Source: UBA4408 sp002389785 (GTDB lineage Bacteria; Bacteroidota; Bacteroidia; UBA4408). From it: a DNA stretch of 64,000 nucleotides. Shown here piece by piece: positions 62,252 through 64,000 of this stretch. Both the position numbers and the translations under genes were made by a program. Every line of letters starts with the position of its first letter. The first letter of the stretch is position 1. The DNA lies in the NCBI GenBank assembly GCA_035438985.1, contig DAORJK010000017.1, positions 7,742 to 71,741 on the forward strand, read 5' to 3'. The notes below the pieces were generated by a model. That model saw nothing but the letters and a program-made list of their open reading frames with translations, had not been told where the DNA came from and did no database searches.

Positions 62252-62872
62252 TTAAGAATGAATTTTTTCGCCTTTAATCAGCATTTCCACTAAAGTTTTT
62301 ATTCTTTTTTCCTTAGTCTCAATTTTTTTTGCGGTTTGAATGCGCCAAACTATTGCAAATTTGTTTGCTTTACTCAAGGTAGCGAAAAATTCTTTTGCCT
62401 TTTTATGCTTCTCCAATTCTTTCAAAAATTCGGCCGGCAACTCCATTGTACTTTGCGAATCGTAGGCTTGCTCCCATCTTCCATCTGCTTTAGCTGCTTC
62501 CACTTCTTTTCGTCCAAAATCTGTCATTAAGCCTGATTTTTCAAGTCTTGCCACATGCTCAATGTTGCGTTTCGACCAAAGACTTCTTGCTCTTCGAGGA
62601 GTAAATTTTTGCAACCAGGAAAGTTCATCAAACGATTTTTTTTGACCGTCAATCCAGCCATAACACAGGGCTACATCAAGTGCTTCAGCATAATTCACTG
62701 AGGCTATTCCGCTGCCTTTCTTGTACAATTTTAACCAAATTCCGCAGGTTAAACCTTGGTTTTTTTTCAACCATGTTTCCCATTCCTTAGGCTTCGAAAA
62801 AGTAAGTGTAGGAGCTTCCTCTTTAGCATGTATCGTTTTAGTTTTAGGGCACATAGCTTGTTGCGGATCCAA
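62252..62872 (-). CDS. YdeI/OmpD-associated family protein
   Basis: A 206-residue soluble protein of the YdeI family. Signature parts are FSKPKEWETWLKKN (about 25-38), SVNYAEALDVALCYGWIDGQK (about 58-78), and FTPRRARSLWSKRNIEHVARL (about 90-110). A C-terminal bacteriocin-protection-like helix region follows. YdeI homologues are linked to polymyxin tolerance and cell-envelope stress in some bacteria, but its biochemical role is unknown. ATG 62872 gives MDPQQAMCPK; ATG 62854 would be shorter. Confidence 0.87.
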   Translation of the reverse strand: MDPQQAMCPKTKTIHAKEEAPTLTFSKPKEWETWLKKNQGLTCGIWLKLYKKGSGIASVNYAEALDVALCYGWIDGQKKSFDELSWLQKFTPRRARSLWSKRNIEHVARLEKSGLMTDFGRKEVEAAKADGRWEQAYDSQSTMELPAEFLKELEKHKKAKEFFATLSKANKFAIVWRIQTAKKIETKEKRIKTLVEMLIKGEKIHS

Positions 62873-62886
62873 TATTGTTACAAAAA

Positions 62887-63456
62887 TTAAACACTCAACT
62901 TTGTCCTAAATCCTCGGCTTCCGTAGTAGGAGGGAGCAGTATTGTGATACACAAAAACGGTATTAAATCGAAAGTCGGCAAATAAGGCACCACCCAATTT
63001 TCGAATGGCATCCGGAGTTTGAATCCAACTCGAAGTTTTACTATCAAATTTACCCAGGCTTTGCAGCATGCGGTATTCAACTTCGTTTAGCAGTGTGCTG
63101 CCCATTTCATTCGCTAAATCCTGTGCGGTTCCGGCAGGTCGATGTTCTTTGCGCGATTCCCATCCTTCGCGATCGTAGCACAAACTGCGTCTTCCGGCCG
63201 GACTTTCGGGCGAGCAATCATAAAATAAATAACTATCCGTTTTTTTGTCGTAACCAACCACATCGGGCTCACCACCGGTGCGTTCCAGTTCGCCAAGCGA
63301 CCAAAGTTTATCGGGATTGCTTTTTAGTTTGCTTTCTACATTCGTCCATTCGAGACCTTTATGCCGTTGCATATTTTTATTGAAGCGGGTTTTAAGAGTT
63401 TCTATAAGCGCTTTACTTTGTATTTCGCTGAGTTTGCTGTTTGCTTTTTTGGCCAT
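62887..63456 (-). CDS. DUF4256-domain protein
   Basis: A 189-residue soluble protein (start ATG 63456, MAKKANSKLSE). It is full length for DUF4256: KTRFNKNMQRHKGLEW (about 24-39), LERTGGEPDVVGYDKKTDSY (about 52-71), FYDCSPESPAGRRSLCYDREG and the C-terminal VYHNTAPSYYGSRGFRTKL. Function is unknown. Fourteen bases separate it from the YdeI gene downstream, so the pair may be cotranscribed. Confidence 0.87.
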   Translation of the reverse strand: MAKKANSKLSEIQSKALIETLKTRFNKNMQRHKGLEWTNVESKLKSNPDKLWSLGELERTGGEPDVVGYDKKTDSYLFYDCSPESPAGRRSLCYDREGWESRKEHRPAGTAQDLANEMGSTLLNEVEYRMLQSLGKFDSKTSSWIQTPDAIRKLGGALFADFRFNTVFVYHNTAPSYYGSRGFRTKLSV

Positions 63457-63575
63457 ATAAAATGTTTTTTGCAAGTATAAAAATAAGATACAATTTCAGT
63501 AAGGCACAAAAAAATGCTATTTTTCCATACAAACACTAAATTGATTTAGGTAGATTAATTTTTTTTGGGCATTGG

Positions 63576-63650
63576 CCAGGCTTTCACTACTCGCTTCCGC
63601 CGGTTGGCGGAGAGCTCAAACAGGCCGTTCAATCCTTAATGCGAAATAGC
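63576..63650. repeat. Possible extragenic palindromic repeat
   Basis: A GC-rich island in AT-rich surroundings with stem TCCGCC/GGCGGA (63596-63601, 63606-63611, loop GGTT), followed by a segment ending CAATCCTTAATGCG that looks like dispersed non-coding repeats I know from Bacteroidota genomes. No T-run follows on either strand, so it is not a good terminator. A genome-wide copy count would settle it. Confidence 0.35.
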
Positions 63651-63660
63651 TTGCTGTAGT

Positions 63661-64000
63661 TTATTCCTTCACCACCTTCTGCCCCCAGCCTTGCCCTCTC
63701 AAAATATAAGTTCCGGCAGGCAAGTGCTGCAAGTTCCAAGTATAAGTGGATGTTGAAATTGTTTTTGTTTCCAGCACTTTTCCTCTGGCATTTATCAATT
63801 CAATTTTTCCTAATGCAGCAATATGTTGATTTACAATGTTCAAAATATCTTTCACTGGGTTAGGGAAAATTTGTAATGCTGTTTCCTTCAACTCTTTTAC
63901 CTGCAAAGGATTTAGGACATTAACCACAATTGTATTGGTAGTTAAATGCAAAATCCGGTTCAAATTGACCACCCTCGCCGGTTGAAACTGACCACCTTTG
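63661..64000 (-). CDS. C-terminal part of a T9SS-exported protein, truncated by IS-like sequence
   Basis: The frame is open to the window edge. It ends with a type A T9SS sorting domain: ETALQIFPNPVKDILNI, ELINARGKVLETK, LQHLPAGTYILRGQ and VVKE. Upstream of about residue 15 from the visible start, the sequence becomes that of the tandem repeat at 63955-64000, so the gene body is probably cut off by an insertion sequence. The remaining fragment alone has no signal peptide, and the exported protein is most likely lost or altered. Confidence 0.6.
   Translation of the reverse strand, partial: KGGQFQPARVVNLNRILHLTTNTIVVNVLNPLQVKELKETALQIFPNPVKDILNIVNQHIAALGKIELINARGKVLETKTISTSTYTWNLQHLPAGTYILRGQGWGQKVVKE
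63955..64000. mobile_element. Terminal repeats of an IS21-family-like insertion sequence entering at the right edge
   Basis: Two tandem copies of a 23-base unit, 63955-63977 and 63978-64000, each beginning CCGGTT and containing TGACCACC, differing at a few positions. Reversed, they read GGTGGTCA(A/G)TTT(G/C)AACCGG, the multiple-repeat pattern I associate with ends of IS21-family elements (IstA/IstB type) in Bacteroidota. The element body lies outside the window, so family and boundary are provisional. Confidence 0.5.

Noticed and set aside
63594..63612. Hairpin as terminator of the minus-strand T9SS gene
   Set aside because: No T-run follows the stem on the minus strand, so an extragenic repeat is the better reading.
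1..64000. CRISPR arrays, tRNA and rRNA genes
   Set aside because: No direct-repeat/spacer pattern, no tRNA T-loop with cloverleaf and no rRNA core sequence noticed on either strand by eye.

Overview
The window comes from a low-GC bacterium of the phylum Bacteroidota. The evidence is three large secreted proteins, plus one at the right edge, that end in type IX secretion (T9SS) sorting domains; many Lys-rich lipoproteins with SCKK-type lipoboxes; promoter boxes of the Bacteroidota form TTTG-N19/20-TAnnTTTG; regulators of the two-component-propeller kind; and an aminofutalosine-type menaquinone gene. The species cannot be named from sequence alone; an uncultured Bacteroidia lineage is my inference. 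I see no rRNA, tRNA or CRISPR array.

Layout. 1-850: start of a FdhF/YdeP-type molybdopterin oxidoreductase with its small partner, and a tiny membrane protein. 926-4695: a five-gene cluster (Cys/His-rich small protein, outer-membrane protein, MbnP-like copper protein, MbnH/MauG-like dihaem enzyme, small lipoprotein) that looks like a copper-handling system. 4840-14581: a 1468-residue T9SS-exported protein followed by two sensor proteins with SpoIIE-type PP2C phosphatase domains. 14855-19562: housekeeping genes (MFS exporter, a TMEM175 channel gene broken by an in-frame TGA, ferredoxin-NADP reductase, threonine aldolase, isoaspartyl peptidase). 19754-23374: accessory stretch of orphan lipoproteins and secreted proteins plus the wreck of a VapBC toxin-antitoxin module. 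23461-35503: mixed small enzymes and regulators (AlkD-like, AraC, VOC, DUF1801, MocR with divergent PPOX, racemase, two GNATs, cupin, serine hydrolase, GlxA-like).

34577-39270 is a tightly packed operon whose second gene is an M1 aminopeptidase homologue that has lost every zinc ligand and the catalytic Glu, and whose third gene carries a one-base frameshift.

39340-51795 (minus strand) is a cell-surface glycan cluster: pseudaminic-acid genes pseB, an spsF/pseF-type cytidylyltransferase, pseG, pseH and pseI, with pseC missing; a HisH/HisF/N-acetyl-sugar amidotransferase trio expected to make an acetamidino derivative; a GT39-like membrane transferase, three methyltransferases and a methyltransferase-GT2 fusion. 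51904-57993 encodes a 2029-residue T9SS-exported PKD/LamG protein built on a 759-residue internal duplication, followed by rdgB. 58616-63456 (minus) holds mqnE, a long-form GAPDH, and small VOC, YdeI and DUF4256 proteins. At 63955-64000 two copies of a 23-bp repeat like those at IS21-family ends appear to interrupt the gene of one more T9SS protein.
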